58,501 nt of DNA, taken from assembly GCA_949155905.1 (NCBI GenBank), contig CASCWU010000009.1, positions 1-58,501 of the forward strand. The letters run 5' to 3'. The translations under genes and the position numbers were made by a program. This stretch comes from an uncultured Lachnospiraceae bacterium (GTDB taxonomy: Bacteria; Bacillota; Clostridia; Lachnospirales; Lachnospiraceae). Of the stretch, positions 17,404 through 26,056 are shown piece after piece (position 1 is the stretch's first letter; each line of letters starts with the position of its first letter). Below the pieces are notes generated by a model, which was not told the DNA's origin, searched no databases, and was given only the letters and a program-made list of their open reading frames with translations.

Positions 17404-18735
17404 TCATGTGAGAAGTTTTTTTCTTACAGAAAAGAAAGCAGAAAAGAGGAATACATCGGCGGCTATCCAGGCAAGCAGGTTAGTATAGCAAATGATGCCA
17501 TAGCCCCAAGGTGCAACAAGCAGCAGAGCGATAAAAATACGAGCGATCATTTCGGCTACTCCGGCAAACATGGAAAGAAAGCTGTAGCCAAGTCCCTGAA
17601 GGACACTGCGCAGGATAAACAGAAAGGAAAGCAGCGGATAGCCGATCCCATTGGCGAGTAAAAAGCTTTCGGTATAGGCGAGAACGTCCGCTTCTTTGGC
17701 ATCAAAAAACAGGAGCGCCCTGGTTTTGCCGAAAAATGCCAGAAAAAGTCCGGCGAGGATGGCATAGCCTGCTCCTAACAATAAGCCCTGCCGGATGCCG
17801 TTTTGAATCCGCTCTGTTTTTCCTGCGCCCTTATTCTGCCCGCTGTACGTGCCGAGTGTGATAGCCAAGGCCTCCATCGGTTCGCCAAACAGCGAAGAAA
17901 GCTTGCCTCCGATAGAAGTAGCAGCTACGACGGCGGAGCCAAGTGAATTGACGGCGCTCTGCAGTACGATAGATCCAAGCGATGTAAAGGAAAATTCCAG
18001 TCCCTGCGGAATCCCCATAGAAAGTAGCGTTTGGATTTCTGCAGCAGACAGTTTCCAGTCTCCCCGTTTTGGAAAAAATTCCGAAAATCTCCGCTTCATA
18101 TAAAAGACGCAAAGGATACCGGAAACAAGCTGAGCCAGAATCGTAGCCGCGGCCGCTCCTTTGGTTCCCTTTTGCAGCATGACAATAAAAAGCAGATCCA
18201 AAAGGATATTCAAAAAGGAAGAGAGAATTAAAAAGGTAAGAGGCGTCTTGCTGTCTCCGAGCGCACGGAGCATGCTGGCCGGAAGGTTGTAGAAAAACAG
18301 GATTAGGATTCCGGCAAACAAAAGGCGGATATAGTGGTAGGCATCGGTCAAAACGGCTTCTGGGGTTCTGATCCAAATCAGAAACGGTTTGGTAAGCAGA
18401 AGCAAAACGGCCGTCAGGAAAAGCCCGATCCAAAAGGAAAGCCAGATCGCAGCAGCGATATGCCGGCGGATAGCAGCGGTATCCCCCGCTCCAAACGACT
18501 GGGAAACCGGAATCGAAAAGCCATTGCATACACCATGGACAAAATCCAGAACCAGAAAATACAGCACGCCGACAGAGCCGACGGCAGCCAGGGCATTTAC
18601 GCCCAACGCCCGTCCGACAATCATCGAATCTGCGACATTGTAAAGCTGCTGGAGTAGGCTGCCCATAAGAATAGGGACACCAAAAGAAAGAAAAAGCCGG
18701 ATAGGCTTTTCCGTTGTCATATCACGAACCATCAT
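17404..18735 (-). CDS. MATE family efflux transporter (copy 1)
   Basis: A 443-residue multidrug and toxic compound extrusion protein in the inner membrane, expected to have 12 helices and to couple Na+ or H+ entry to export. The N-terminal MTTEKPIRLFLSFGVPILMGSLLQQLYNVADSMIVGR is the typical first helix of clostridial MATE proteins. FGAGD, LGDSKTPL and GGKLSSLFGEP are further family landmarks. ATG 18735 or the adjacent 18732 follows AGGAG. It is the downstream member of a tandem minus-strand pair with the MATE gene at 18897-20240; the N-termini and overall layout are clearly paralogous. Substrate unknown. Confidence 0.93.
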   Translation of the reverse strand: MMVRDMTTEKPIRLFLSFGVPILMGSLLQQLYNVADSMIVGRALGVNALAAVGSVGVLYFLVLDFVHGVCNGFSIPVSQSFGAGDTAAIRRHIAAAIWLSFWIGLFLTAVLLLLTKPFLIWIRTPEAVLTDAYHYIRLLFAGILILFFYNLPASMLRALGDSKTPLTFLILSSFLNILLDLLFIVMLQKGTKGAAAATILAQLVSGILCVFYMKRRFSEFFPKRGDWKLSAAEIQTLLSMGIPQGLEFSFTSLGSIVLQSAVNSLGSAVVAATSIGGKLSSLFGEPMEALAITLGTYSGQNKGAGKTERIQNGIRQGLLLGAGYAILAGLFLAFFGKTRALLFFDAKEADVLAYTESFLLANGIGYPLLSFLFILRSVLQGLGYSFLSMFAGVAEMIARIFIALLLVAPWGYGIICYTNLLAWIAADVFLFSAFFSVRKKLLT

Positions 18736-18747
18736 TCTTTCTCCTAT

Positions 18748-18892
18748 TTAGAATCCATCTTCGATGGATGATTCTGCATTTTCGTAGCCCTGCATATACG
18801 AGAGGACAAATTTCAGGCCGCAAAGAGACGCGTCCGGAAATTGTCCTATGCCGTGCCACAAAAATGCTGCTTAGAATCCATCTTCGATGGAT
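18748..18892. repeat. Palindromic repeat element between the two MATE genes
   Basis: A 22-bp sequence containing ATCCATC-TTC-GATGGAT occurs exactly twice, at 18748-18769 and 18871-18892. The 101 bp between are themselves imperfectly palindromic: GCATTTT near 18778 pairs with AAAATGC near 18862, and GGACAAATTTC pairs with GAAATTGTCC further in. The whole resembles a small non-coding mobile or dispersed repeat with hairpin ends. It fills almost the entire gap between the MATE genes. Confidence 0.7.
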
Positions 18893-18896
18893 AGAT

Positions 18897-20240
18897 CTAG
18901 TTTTTAATATAGTGTTGTTTCAAGCTTCGCTCTACATAGAAAAAGGCAGGTATCAGCAGCAGGTTAGCGGCAACCCAGGCGCTCATATTAGCGAAGCAGA
19001 CAGCGGTATAGCCGAACGGAGCAACCAAAGCGAAGGCGACGAGGGATCGTGCCGCCATTTCAAAGATTCCGGCAAACATTGCCAGGAAGCCATGGCTTAG
19101 ACCCTGGATGGCGTTGCGGAGAATCAAAAGGGTAGAGAGCAGGACATAGCCAGAGCCGTTTGCTACGAGGAAGCGTTGCACATCGGAAAGGATTGCCGTT
19201 TCGGAGGAGTCTAAAAACAGCAGGGCGACATAACGTCCAGTTAAGGAGATGCCAATACCGGCAATCAGGGAATAAAGAGCGCCCAGGATAAGGCTTTGGC
19301 GGATGCCCTGTTTGATCCGGTCGATTTTGACTGCGCCCAGGTTCTGTCCGCAGTAGGTGGCCATCGTTAGTCCAAGTGTTTCTAAAGGCTGTGTAAACAG
19401 GGCGGAAACCTTTGCTCCGGCGGTCGTAGCGGCAACGATAGAGGAGCCGAGAGAGTTAACTGCACTTTGTAGTACAGTAGATCCGATGGCCGTAATAGAA
19501 AATTGCAGTCCCATCGGAATCCCCATCCCAAGCAGCCTGGAAACATGAAAGCCAGACAGCCGCCAGTCTGCCCGTTTCATATGTAAAATCGGAAATTTCT
19601 TTTTTATATAAAGGAAGCAAAGCAGGCCGGAGACAAGCTGAGCGATTACAGTAGCAATCGCTGCCCCGACGGCGCCGCTTTTTAACACGAGGATGAAAAA
19701 CAAATCCAGGAAGATATTGAGGATAGAGGCCAGAACCAGGAAATAGAGAGGGGTTCGGCTGTCCCCTAAGGCTCTCATAATACCGGAAAGCAGGTTGTAA
19801 AGAAAAATCACTAAAATTCCGGCAAATAAAGTCCAGATATAGCGGTAGGCATCCTCAAAAATATCCTCCGGCGTCTGCATCCAGATAAGGAACTGTTTGG
19901 TGCCGAATGTTGTCACAAGTGTAAGAAGCACTCCAATAAACAGACTCAGCCAGGCAGCGTTGGTGACATAACGCTTTAGGTTCGGGACATCATTGGCGCC
20001 GAAGGCCTGAGAAATCGGAATTGTAAAACCACTGCACAGTCCCATGGCAAAGCCGAGGATTAAAAAATTGAGCGCACCGGTAGAGCCGACGGCGGCCAGC
20101 GCTCCTACCCCTACGTATTTTCCAACAATAATAGAATCCACCATGTTATACATCTGCTGGAACAGGTTGCCTAAGAGAAGCGGAATACAAAAGGAAAGAA
20201 TCAGTCGAATCGGCTTTCCCTGTGTCATGTCATGTACCAT
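18897..20240 (-). CDS. MATE family efflux transporter (copy 2)
   Basis: A 447-residue MATE exporter, a paralogue of the downstream copy. The N-terminus reads MVHDMTQGKPIRLILSF, then LLLGNLFQQMYNMVDSIIVGKYVG. Internal landmarks FGANDVPNLKRYV, GDSRTPLYFLVL and MGIPMGLQFSITAIGSTVLQ fit the family. It has its own good promoter (20278-20306) and is divergent from a PadR regulator. PadR proteins often repress neighbouring exporters, so regulation by PadR is plausible. Stop codon and the palindromic element are nearly contiguous. Confidence 0.93.
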   Translation of the reverse strand: MVHDMTQGKPIRLILSFCIPLLLGNLFQQMYNMVDSIIVGKYVGVGALAAVGSTGALNFLILGFAMGLCSGFTIPISQAFGANDVPNLKRYVTNAAWLSLFIGVLLTLVTTFGTKQFLIWMQTPEDIFEDAYRYIWTLFAGILVIFLYNLLSGIMRALGDSRTPLYFLVLASILNIFLDLFFILVLKSGAVGAAIATVIAQLVSGLLCFLYIKKKFPILHMKRADWRLSGFHVSRLLGMGIPMGLQFSITAIGSTVLQSAVNSLGSSIVAATTAGAKVSALFTQPLETLGLTMATYCGQNLGAVKIDRIKQGIRQSLILGALYSLIAGIGISLTGRYVALLFLDSSETAILSDVQRFLVANGSGYVLLSTLLILRNAIQGLSHGFLAMFAGIFEMAARSLVAFALVAPFGYTAVCFANMSAWVAANLLLIPAFFYVERSLKQHYIKN

Positions 20241-20277
20241 AAAAACACCTCTGATTTTTGATTGATATATCGAAGAG

Positions 20278-20306
20278 ATAATATGTCATCTGATAGAAAA
20301 AGTCAA
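20278..20306 (-). promoter_or_regulatory. Promoter of MATE copy 2 with PadR-like motif
   Basis: On the minus strand, TTGACT (20301-20306), 17 bp, then TATTAT (20278-20283). Just downstream lies GATATATCGA (20264-20273, plus-strand reading). The same decamer is part of the palindrome in the promoter of the second PadR gene (58387-58396). Confidence 0.7.
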
Positions 20307-20446
20307 TACCGAATCGCAAAGATAAAAAGAGAATTTTGTTGATGATATCTTGCTTTGCATATCTGCTGTTCCTTATCTGATATATAATAAATAGGAAATA
20401 TCTAAGAAAAAGATAAGGCTGCAAAAAAATAAATATAAAATATAAA

Positions 20447-20483
20447 ATAGTATCTTGCATTATTGAATACTATGTGTTATAAT
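20447..20483 (+). promoter_or_regulatory. Promoter of padR with dyad operator around the -35 box
   Basis: TTGCAT (20455-20460), 17 bp, then TATAAT (20478-20483), preceded by an extended TG. ATAGTAT (20447-20453) and ATACTAT (20467-20473) form a perfect 7-bp inverted repeat spanning the -35 box, suggesting autorepression. Confidence 0.72.
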
Positions 20484-20512
20484 CTAACCATCAAAGAAAG
20501 GGAGGCGCAGCG

Positions 20513-20827
20513 ATGAACGCACAATTTAAGAAAGGAGCCTTGGAGCTTTGCGTATTGTCAGAGCTAAAGGTCGCAGATCGGTATGGTTATGAACTGACAG
20601 AGTTGATTTCCAAGGAAATGTCGATAGCCACCGGAACCTTATACCTGATTTTAAAACGTTTAAAGGATGAGGAATACGTGGAAACCTATCTGGTAGAGTC
20701 TGTCGAAGGGCCGGCGCGGAAGTATTATCATCTGACCAATAAAGGCAGAGACTATTTTAACCGAATCAAGCAGGAATGGGAGGAATTTGTCCTGGCAGTA
20801 GGCCGCATTATCAAATGGTCAAAGTAG
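20513..20827 (+). CDS. PadR-family transcriptional regulator
   Basis: A 104-residue winged-helix regulator. FKKGALELCVLSELKVADRYGYEL is the PadR N-terminal helix region and ATGTLYLILKRLKDEEYVE the recognition helix. GPARKYYHLTNKG forms the wing. This short form lacks the long C-terminal domain of larger PadR proteins. GGGAGG precedes ATG 20513. It is followed after 193 bp by a DUF1700/DUF4097-type gene, a very common PadR partner in Firmicutes thought to act in envelope stress. It is divergent from MATE copy 2, which may also be a target. Confidence 0.93.
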   Translation: MNAQFKKGALELCVLSELKVADRYGYELTELISKEMSIATGTLYLILKRLKDEEYVETYLVESVEGPARKYYHLTNKGRDYFNRIKQEWEEFVLAVGRIIKWSK

Positions 20828-21020
20828 CCAAAGCAGCAGACGGGCGTTTGGATAGTCAGATAGTCAGACGAGGGATTGGATACCAGAACAATCCGATGTT
20901 TTAGGAAAACAGGGTGGAAGGAAGAAAGAAGCAATATAGGATAGGAAAAGCTACAAAGCGTAGCGCAGATCAGGAAAAGCGGATACAGAGGGTTGGCTCT
21001 GTATCGGAATGGAGGATATT

Positions 21021-22706
21021 ATGACAAAACAAGAGTACCTGGGAAGGCTGCAGGAGACGTTGGCAGAGGTAATGCCGGAAATGCTGCAGGAGGTTATGGA
21101 GGATTATCAGAATCATTTTGAACTGGGCATAAAGAATGGAAAAACCGAAGAACAGCTTTGTGAGGAGCTAGGAGACATTGACGAATTTATCACTGAGCTG
21201 GCGCAGATGGAAGGCATTGATCTGAATGCAAGACGATCCGCAAAGACAGAAGCAACAGAAGCAACAGAGGCTGCAGCTCAGACATCCGATAGTGAGGTTA
21301 CAGGGGAAGCAGAAGGACAGCCGTCCGATACGGAGCCTGCAGGAGAAGCAGGAAAAGAGCCGTCTGCTGCGGAATCTGCTGGGGAAACGGAGGAGCCTTT
21401 TGTTCAGAGTGAGGCCGCCGGAGAAGGTGACGGACAACCAGAGGAAGGAACCTGGAGGGAAGCTCCGGATCAGGAAGAGGGTGCCGGGCAGAGCGGGCAG
21501 GCCGAACGGAAAAATACCAACTGGACAGAAACCTTATCCGATATTCAAAATACGGTTTCAGAGGCACTTTCCGGGATTCAGAATAACGTACAGGGGATTT
21601 TGCAGCAGAGCGGCGTACAGAATCTAATCCATCAGGGAGAGGAGGTCTTTTATCAGAGCGGCGCGATGATTCAGGAGAAGGTGCAGGAGTATTTTAAGGG
21701 GCCGGCCTTTGAGGGAAAGCGGGAGCCAGGAGAACAGGAGGAAGAGCAGGTCAGGCAGGGAGCAGAGGAACGGTGCTTTTCTGAAAAGAAAAATCTGGTG
21801 CTAGAGGGTCTGAGTGCAGATGTTCTCGTGGAGCCGTCAGAGGATAACAGTATTCAGATTCATTATGAAAATTTCGGCTCGGTAAAACAGCAGATGCAGT
21901 ATCGTTTTTATTTCCGGGAGGAGGGCGATACGATTTATGCCGGAATCCGCAAGAGCCGGACGGCAGCCGGAATTTTCTGGGGATCGTTTAGCCCGGAGAT
22001 GGCGTTGACCGTGAAGCTTCCGGAAGGGGTTCAAATGGTAGAACTGAATACATTAAGCGGATCTATCAGTATGAAGAGCGTACAGGCAAAGGAATTCCGC
22101 TCCAATACGGCAAGCGGCAGCATGAAGCTTTATCGGATCCAGGCAGATGCGATGCGAGGCTCTACCATGAGCGGCGATATCCAGGCAGATCAGATGGAGG
22201 TTCGGTGTCTGGAGCTTCAAAGTAAGAGCGGAGAGGTACAGGCAGATGATATCAGGGGAGAGGCTGTGCTGTTAAAGAGCATGAGCGGAGATGTTTCCGT
22301 GCGCCATGTAGACTGTCAGGAGCTAAGCATTTCCTCTGTCAGCGGAGATGCTATCGGGCGGAATATCAAGGCAGATCAGATGGCCTGCACGAGTACGAGC
22401 GGAGACTCGGAAATCCAGGGCGAATTTGCACGATGCCGGGTAGAATCCGTCAGCGGGGATGCGACCTTGACAACAGGCCGGGATTTAGAGGCCAGTATTT
22501 CTTCTGTCAGCGGAGATGTCCGGCTGAATTTAAGCAATGAAAACAGAGGCTTTGATGTCACTTATCAGACCGTGTCCGGCGAGCTGGAGGTACGGTATGG
22601 CGGCGAGCATCAATATTTAACCAGAAACGGAAGGATGGAAAAGGGCGAAAAAGCCAGCCGGATTTATTTAAAAACCGTATCTGGAGATATGGTAATCAGC
22701 GATTAA
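21021..22706 (+). CDS. DUF1700 (HAAS) and DUF4097-type beta-helix protein
   Basis: A 561-residue protein in three parts. Residues 1-75 are a HAAS/DUF1700 helical domain (MTKQEYLGRLQETLAEV, then ELGDIDEFITELA). Residues about 75-245 are a low-complexity acidic Glu/Gln/Gly/Pro linker. Residues about 255-560 are a DUF4097-like beta-solenoid with a turn motif SGD/SGS recurring about every 20 residues. Unlike many relatives no membrane segment is evident. ATG 21021 follows GGAGG by five bases; the in-frame ATG 21009 overlaps that site and is disfavoured. It follows padR on the same strand and precedes a strong terminator. In this family the role is probably envelope related, but it is not established. 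Confidence 0.85.
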   Translation: MTKQEYLGRLQETLAEVMPEMLQEVMEDYQNHFELGIKNGKTEEQLCEELGDIDEFITELAQMEGIDLNARRSAKTEATEATEAAAQTSDSEVTGEAEGQPSDTEPAGEAGKEPSAAESAGETEEPFVQSEAAGEGDGQPEEGTWREAPDQEEGAGQSGQAERKNTNWTETLSDIQNTVSEALSGIQNNVQGILQQSGVQNLIHQGEEVFYQSGAMIQEKVQEYFKGPAFEGKREPGEQEEEQVRQGAEERCFSEKKNLVLEGLSADVLVEPSEDNSIQIHYENFGSVKQQMQYRFYFREEGDTIYAGIRKSRTAAGIFWGSFSPEMALTVKLPEGVQMVELNTLSGSISMKSVQAKEFRSNTASGSMKLYRIQADAMRGSTMSGDIQADQMEVRCLELQSKSGEVQADDIRGEAVLLKSMSGDVSVRHVDCQELSISSVSGDAIGRNIKADQMACTSTSGDSEIQGEFARCRVESVSGDATLTTGRDLEASISSVSGDVRLNLSNENRGFDVTYQTVSGELEVRYGGEHQYLTRNGRMEKGEKASRIYLKTVSGDMVISD

Positions 22707-22724
22707 TCAGTTTTTTTTAATAAG

Positions 22725-22799
22725 AAATAAGCTTTTGCAGGCAAATAAGACAGACGAGGCAGTCGAGGAAAAAGAAAATGCTTGCAGAAGCTTATTTTT
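22725..22799 (+). terminator. Terminator after the DUF1700/DUF4097 gene
   Basis: A 19-bp stem with two wobbles: AAATAAGCTTTTGCAGGCA (22725-22743) pairs with 22779-22797, followed by T residues to 22799. Its 3' arm overlaps the -35 box of the next promoter. Confidence 0.85.
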
Positions 22800-22809
22800 C
22801 GTATATAAT
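22782..22809 (+). promoter_or_regulatory. Promoter of the XRE-type gene and probably the pur genes
   Basis: TTGCAG (22782-22787), 16 bp, then TATAAT (22804-22809). No terminator or other good promoter is seen between here and purE, so it may also drive the purine genes. No purine riboswitch or PurR-type repeat was recognised. Confidence 0.6.
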
Positions 22810-22844
22810 GGAAGAGAGATATCTTTTGTAAGGAGTGGGCAACG

Positions 22845-23381
22845 ATGAATTATCTGGGAATCGATTTGGAACTGACTGGACTTTGGCTGCAAAAGCTATG
22901 CCGCCAGAAATCACTTACTATCCGGGATATCCAGCAATACTTAGGCCTTGTTTATCCACAGTCTATTTATCGGTGGTTTCGGGGAATGGCATTGCCGTCG
23001 CTCGATCACCTGTATTTGCTTTCTGGTTTGCTAAAAAGAGATATGGATGAGCTGCTGATAGGAAACCGGGCATGGAAGGGACGGAGACTTTGCTGTTATT
23101 ATTTGCTTATCTGTCAAAGAGAGCAGCAAATCAAAAGCCGAACCGCAACAGGGAAACCAAAGCAGAGTCAGGTAGTATCGCCGGAGCTGCTTTGCTTTAA
23201 CAGCCCCCATTGGACTAGCAGTCCAATGACAGAGGCCCCAATCTGTGATATGATAGTGGCGGAGCCAATCCAAAAAGAAGAGATGGGCTTGAAGCTGCAA
23301 GACAGAGAGAAAGGCGGTGCTGTTCAAGGTGAACATGTCCAAAAAGAGCAAGAAAGTCAGATTTACCAGAGAAGAGGATGA
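22845..23381 (+). CDS. XRE-type helix-turn-helix protein
   Basis: A 178-residue protein. Residues 1-75 form a helix-turn-helix domain: LWLQKLCRQKSLTIRDIQQYLG, then QSIYRWFRGMALPSLDHLYLLS, in the style of cro/C1 regulators, ending DMDELLIGN. The rest is poorly conserved-looking basic and polar sequence and could be a linker or a decaying tail. A perfect 9-bp hairpin, CATTGGACT (23208-23216) with AGTCCAATG (23220-23228), lies inside it. AAGGAG precedes ATG 22845. Its 3' end overlaps the next gene by about 47 bases. Target unknown; autoregulation or control of the adjoining purine genes is possible. Confidence 0.75.
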   Translation: MNYLGIDLELTGLWLQKLCRQKSLTIRDIQQYLGLVYPQSIYRWFRGMALPSLDHLYLLSGLLKRDMDELLIGNRAWKGRRLCCYYLLICQREQQIKSRTATGKPKQSQVVSPELLCFNSPHWTSSPMTEAPICDMIVAEPIQKEEMGLKLQDREKGGAVQGEHVQKEQESQIYQRRG

Positions 23382-23718
23382 CCAGTGCAAGCAGGTAATA
23401 GAGCTTTTTTCTGATTTTTTAAAGGAAAAGCAAAATTTTTCTATTGCCAGAGCAGAGGGGTATGGCTACATCGTATTGTTTGACATTACAGAGGATTATT
23501 TTGAAGCCAGCCGGATTTGCTCTGATGCGGAAACGTTTTTTGAAGAGCTGCTCCGTGTCTGGGAGGTAGACTATCTGTTTCGCATTGGGACAAAATATGG
23601 TTGCCCGGATTTTGAAACCTCTGAGGAAGCGATGAACACAGAGGAGCGTAGCTACTGGGAAAGGACAAGAAGCTGTTACCGAAAGACATTAGAGAAAATC
23701 AGACACAAGGGAGCCTGA
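23335..23718 (+). CDS. Hypothetical protein upstream of purE
   Basis: A 127-residue protein (133 if GTG 23317 is used) of unrecognised family. It has a basic N-terminus MSKKSKKVRFTREEDDQCKQVIELF and an acidic, aromatic-rich centre (YIVLFDITEDYF, then ETFFEELLRVWEVDYLF). It ends in a helical basic segment. It has no membrane segment or signal peptide. The start is uncertain because the Shine-Dalgarno (AAGGTG) is only three bases from ATG 23335. It overlaps the XRE-type gene upstream, and its stop is only 29 bases before purE, so co-transcription with the purine genes is likely. Confidence 0.65.
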   Translation: MSKKSKKVRFTREEDDQCKQVIELFSDFLKEKQNFSIARAEGYGYIVLFDITEDYFEASRICSDAETFFEELLRVWEVDYLFRIGTKYGCPDFETSEEAMNTEERSYWERTRSCYRKTLEKIRHKGA

Positions 23719-23747
23719 CCAAACCAGGCGGAAATAGGAGGAAAATG

Positions 23748-24260
23748 ATGGCAAGAGTTGGTATTGTAATGGGCAGCGATTCGGATTTGGCGATTATGGC
23801 AAAGGCTGCCGAGATGTTGGACAAGCTTGGGATTGCGTATGATGTGACAGTGATTTCGGCACATCGGATGCCCGACGTATTTTTTGAGTATGCAAAGAAG
23901 GCGGAGGAGAAGTATGACGTTCTGATTGCAGGGGCAGGCGGAGCAGCCCATCTTCCGGGAATGGCGGCTGCGATTACGCCGATTCCGGTGATTGGGGTGC
24001 CGATTCATACAAAAGCCCTGGACGGGGTGGATTCTCTGTATTCTATCGTGCAGATGCCATCCGGTATTCCGGTAGCGACAGTAGCGATCAATGGAGCTGC
24101 AAATGCCGGAATTTTGGCGGCAAAGATTCTGTCTGTGGCAGACCCGGTGCTTCGTCAGAGGATAAAGGAGTATTCGGAGGAGTTAAAGGACGGGGTATTG
24201 GCTAAAAAGGAAAAGATCGAAGCAGTCGGCTATGAGGCTTATTTAAAGGATATGAAATAG
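23748..24260 (+). CDS. purE: N5-carboxyaminoimidazole ribonucleotide mutase PurE
   Basis: A 170-residue class I PurE that converts N5-CAIR to CAIR in purine synthesis. The signatures VGIVMGSDSDL, VISAHRMPD, AGAGGAAHLPGM and TIPVIGVP-like TPIPVIGVPI are all present; the SDSD and SAHR segments bind the substrate phosphate and hold the catalytic His. ATG 23748 (six bases from AGGAGG) is preferred over the adjacent ATG 23745. It is first of a tight purE-purM-purN-purD set. The partner N5-CAIR synthetase PurK is not in the window. Confidence 0.97.
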   Translation: MARVGIVMGSDSDLAIMAKAAEMLDKLGIAYDVTVISAHRMPDVFFEYAKKAEEKYDVLIAGAGGAAHLPGMAAAITPIPVIGVPIHTKALDGVDSLYSIVQMPSGIPVATVAINGAANAGILAAKILSVADPVLRQRIKEYSEELKDGVLAKKEKIEAVGYEAYLKDMK

Positions 24261-24275
24261 GAGGAAAGAACGGGT

Positions 24276-25301
24276 ATGGATTACAAAAAGGCGGGAGTTA
24301 ATATTGAGGCAGGCTATCGAGCCGTAGAGTTGATGAAGCAGCATGTTCAGGGAACCATGAGGCCGGAGGTAGTAGGAGGGCTTGGCGGTTTTTCCGGAGC
24401 GTTTTCTATGAAGAGCTTTATGAATATGGAGGAGCCGACGCTGGTATCCGGGACGGACGGTGTTGGAACGAAGCTCAAGCTGGCCTTTGAGATGGATAAG
24501 CATGATACGGTTGGAATTGACTGTGTGGCAATGTGTGTAAATGATATTGCCTGTGCAGGAGGCGAGCCGCTCTTTTTCTTAGATTACATTGCCTGCGGGA
24601 GAAATGAACCGGAAAAGATTGCTATGATTGTAAGCGGCGTGGCAGAGGGATGTAAACAGGCCGGTGCAGCGCTGATTGGCGGAGAGACTGCGGAGATGCC
24701 GGGCTTTTATCCGGTAGAAGAATACGATCTGGCTGGTTTTGCCGTAGGTATCGTGGATAAAAAGGAGATTATCACCGGCGCTTCCTTAAAAGAAGGGGAT
24801 GCGTTGATTGGGATTGCTTCCTCCGGTATTCACAGCAACGGATACTCTCTGGTACGCCAGGTATTCCCGATCAAACGGGAAGCGTTAGCGCAGTATTATG
24901 AGGTGTTGGGGCGTACCTTAGGCGAAACGTTGTTGGAGCCGACCAAAATTTATGTCAGGGCATTGGCTTCGTTGAAAAAGGGCGGTGTAAAGGTGAAGGC
25001 CTGCAGCCATATTACAGGCGGAGGCTTTTATGAAAATATTCCTCGGATGCTTTCCGAACAGACACATGCCAGAATCCAAAAGAACAGCTATCCGATTCCG
25101 CCGATTTTCGGGATGTTAGCAAAGGACGGCGGCATCGAAGAGCAGATGATGTATAATACCTACAATATGGGAATCGGTATGATGCTGGCCGTGGATAGTG
25201 CGGATGCGGATGCGGCGCTTCGTTTGATTGCCGAGGCCGGAGAGCAGGCTTATATCGTAGGAGAAATTGGACAGGGAGAAAAGGGAATTACCTTACTGTA
25301 A
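24276..25301 (+). CDS. purM: Phosphoribosylformylglycinamidine cyclo-ligase (AIR synthetase)
   Basis: A 341-residue PurM that closes the imidazole ring, making AIR from FGAM with ATP. Conserved segments are [21 protein letters not shown] at the N-terminus, the loop [21 protein letters not shown], the [20 protein letters not shown] block and [13 protein letters not shown]. Length is normal and ATG 24276 follows a GGAGG site 15 bases after the purE stop. Cytoplasmic dimer in the family. Confidence 0.97.
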   Translation: MDYKKAGVNIEAGYRAVELMKQHVQGTMRPEVVGGLGGFSGAFSMKSFMNMEEPTLVSGTDGVGTKLKLAFEMDKHDTVGIDCVAMCVNDIACAGGEPLFFLDYIACGRNEPEKIAMIVSGVAEGCKQAGAALIGGETAEMPGFYPVEEYDLAGFAVGIVDKKEIITGASLKEGDALIGIASSGIHSNGYSLVRQVFPIKREALAQYYEVLGRTLGETLLEPTKIYVRALASLKKGGVKVKACSHITGGGFYENIPRMLSEQTHARIQKNSYPIPPIFGMLAKDGGIEEQMMYNTYNMGIGMMLAVDSADADAALRLIAEAGEQAYIVGEIGQGEKGITLL

Positions 25302-25330
25302 AGGATAATAAGAAAAAGGGAGAGAGCGCT

Positions 25331-25984
25331 TTGAAAAAAATAGCAGTATGTGTGTCCGGCGGCGGTACAAATCTGCAAGCGATTTTAAATCGGATTGCAG
25401 ACGGGACGATTGGTGGTGTTAAGGTTTCCCTGGTAGTAAGCAACAACAAAAAGGCATATGCACTGGAACGCGCGAAACAGGCAGGAATTCCGGCAGTTTG
25501 CGTCTCTAGGCGGGAGTATGGCAGCAGAGAGGAATTTGAGGCTGCTCTGGTAGGGGCAATCGATCAGGCCGAAGTGGACTTTGTTGTGCTGGCCGGTTTT
25601 TTAGTCATTATTCCAGAGGAAATGATACGGCGCTACCGAAACCGAATTCTTAATATTCATCCGTCTTTGATTCCTTCCTTTTGCGGGACAGGCTATTATG
25701 GGCTGAAGGTGCATGAGGCAGTTTTGGCGCGTGGTGCAAAGGTGACAGGAGCGACGGTGCATATCGTAGATGAAGGAACGGATACCGGGCCGATTATTCT
25801 GCAAAAGGCCGTAGAGGTACACCAGGACGATACGCCGGAAGTGCTGCAGCGCCGTGTTATGGAGGAAGCCGAGTGGAAGATATTGCCGGAGGCCATTCAT
25901 CTTTTTGCCAATGATCAGTTAGAAATCCGGGACGGAAGGGTATATCAGACAGAGGAAAAGGCAGAAAAGGAAGCTATCTGCTAA
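25331..25984 (+). CDS. purN: Phosphoribosylglycinamide formyltransferase PurN
   Basis: A 217-residue folate-dependent GAR transformylase. The N-terminal VCVSGGGTNLQAIL binds the GAR phosphate. The catalytic triad region reads SNNKKAYALERA, NIHPSLIPSF and TVHIVDEGTDTGPII, giving the conserved Asn-His-Asp. Translation begins at TTG 25331, supported by AGGGAGAG upstream and the standard MKKIAVCVSGGG start; no nearby ATG fits. It sits 29 bases after purM and 72 before purD. Length is typical. Confidence 0.96.
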   Translation: MKKIAVCVSGGGTNLQAILNRIADGTIGGVKVSLVVSNNKKAYALERAKQAGIPAVCVSRREYGSREEFEAALVGAIDQAEVDFVVLAGFLVIIPEEMIRRYRNRILNIHPSLIPSFCGTGYYGLKVHEAVLARGAKVTGATVHIVDEGTDTGPIILQKAVEVHQDDTPEVLQRRVMEEAEWKILPEAIHLFANDQLEIRDGRVYQTEEKAEKEAIC

Positions 25985-26056
25985 GTTCACTAAGCAACTG
26001 CGTGAAGCAAAAAACATACAGAAAACAGATGTTTATGGAAAGGGGAAGCAGACGTT

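Noticed and set aside
18714..19100. Plus-strand frame between and across the MATE genes
   Set aside because: It reads through the palindromic repeat and antisense of MATE copy 2; no start signal or domain.
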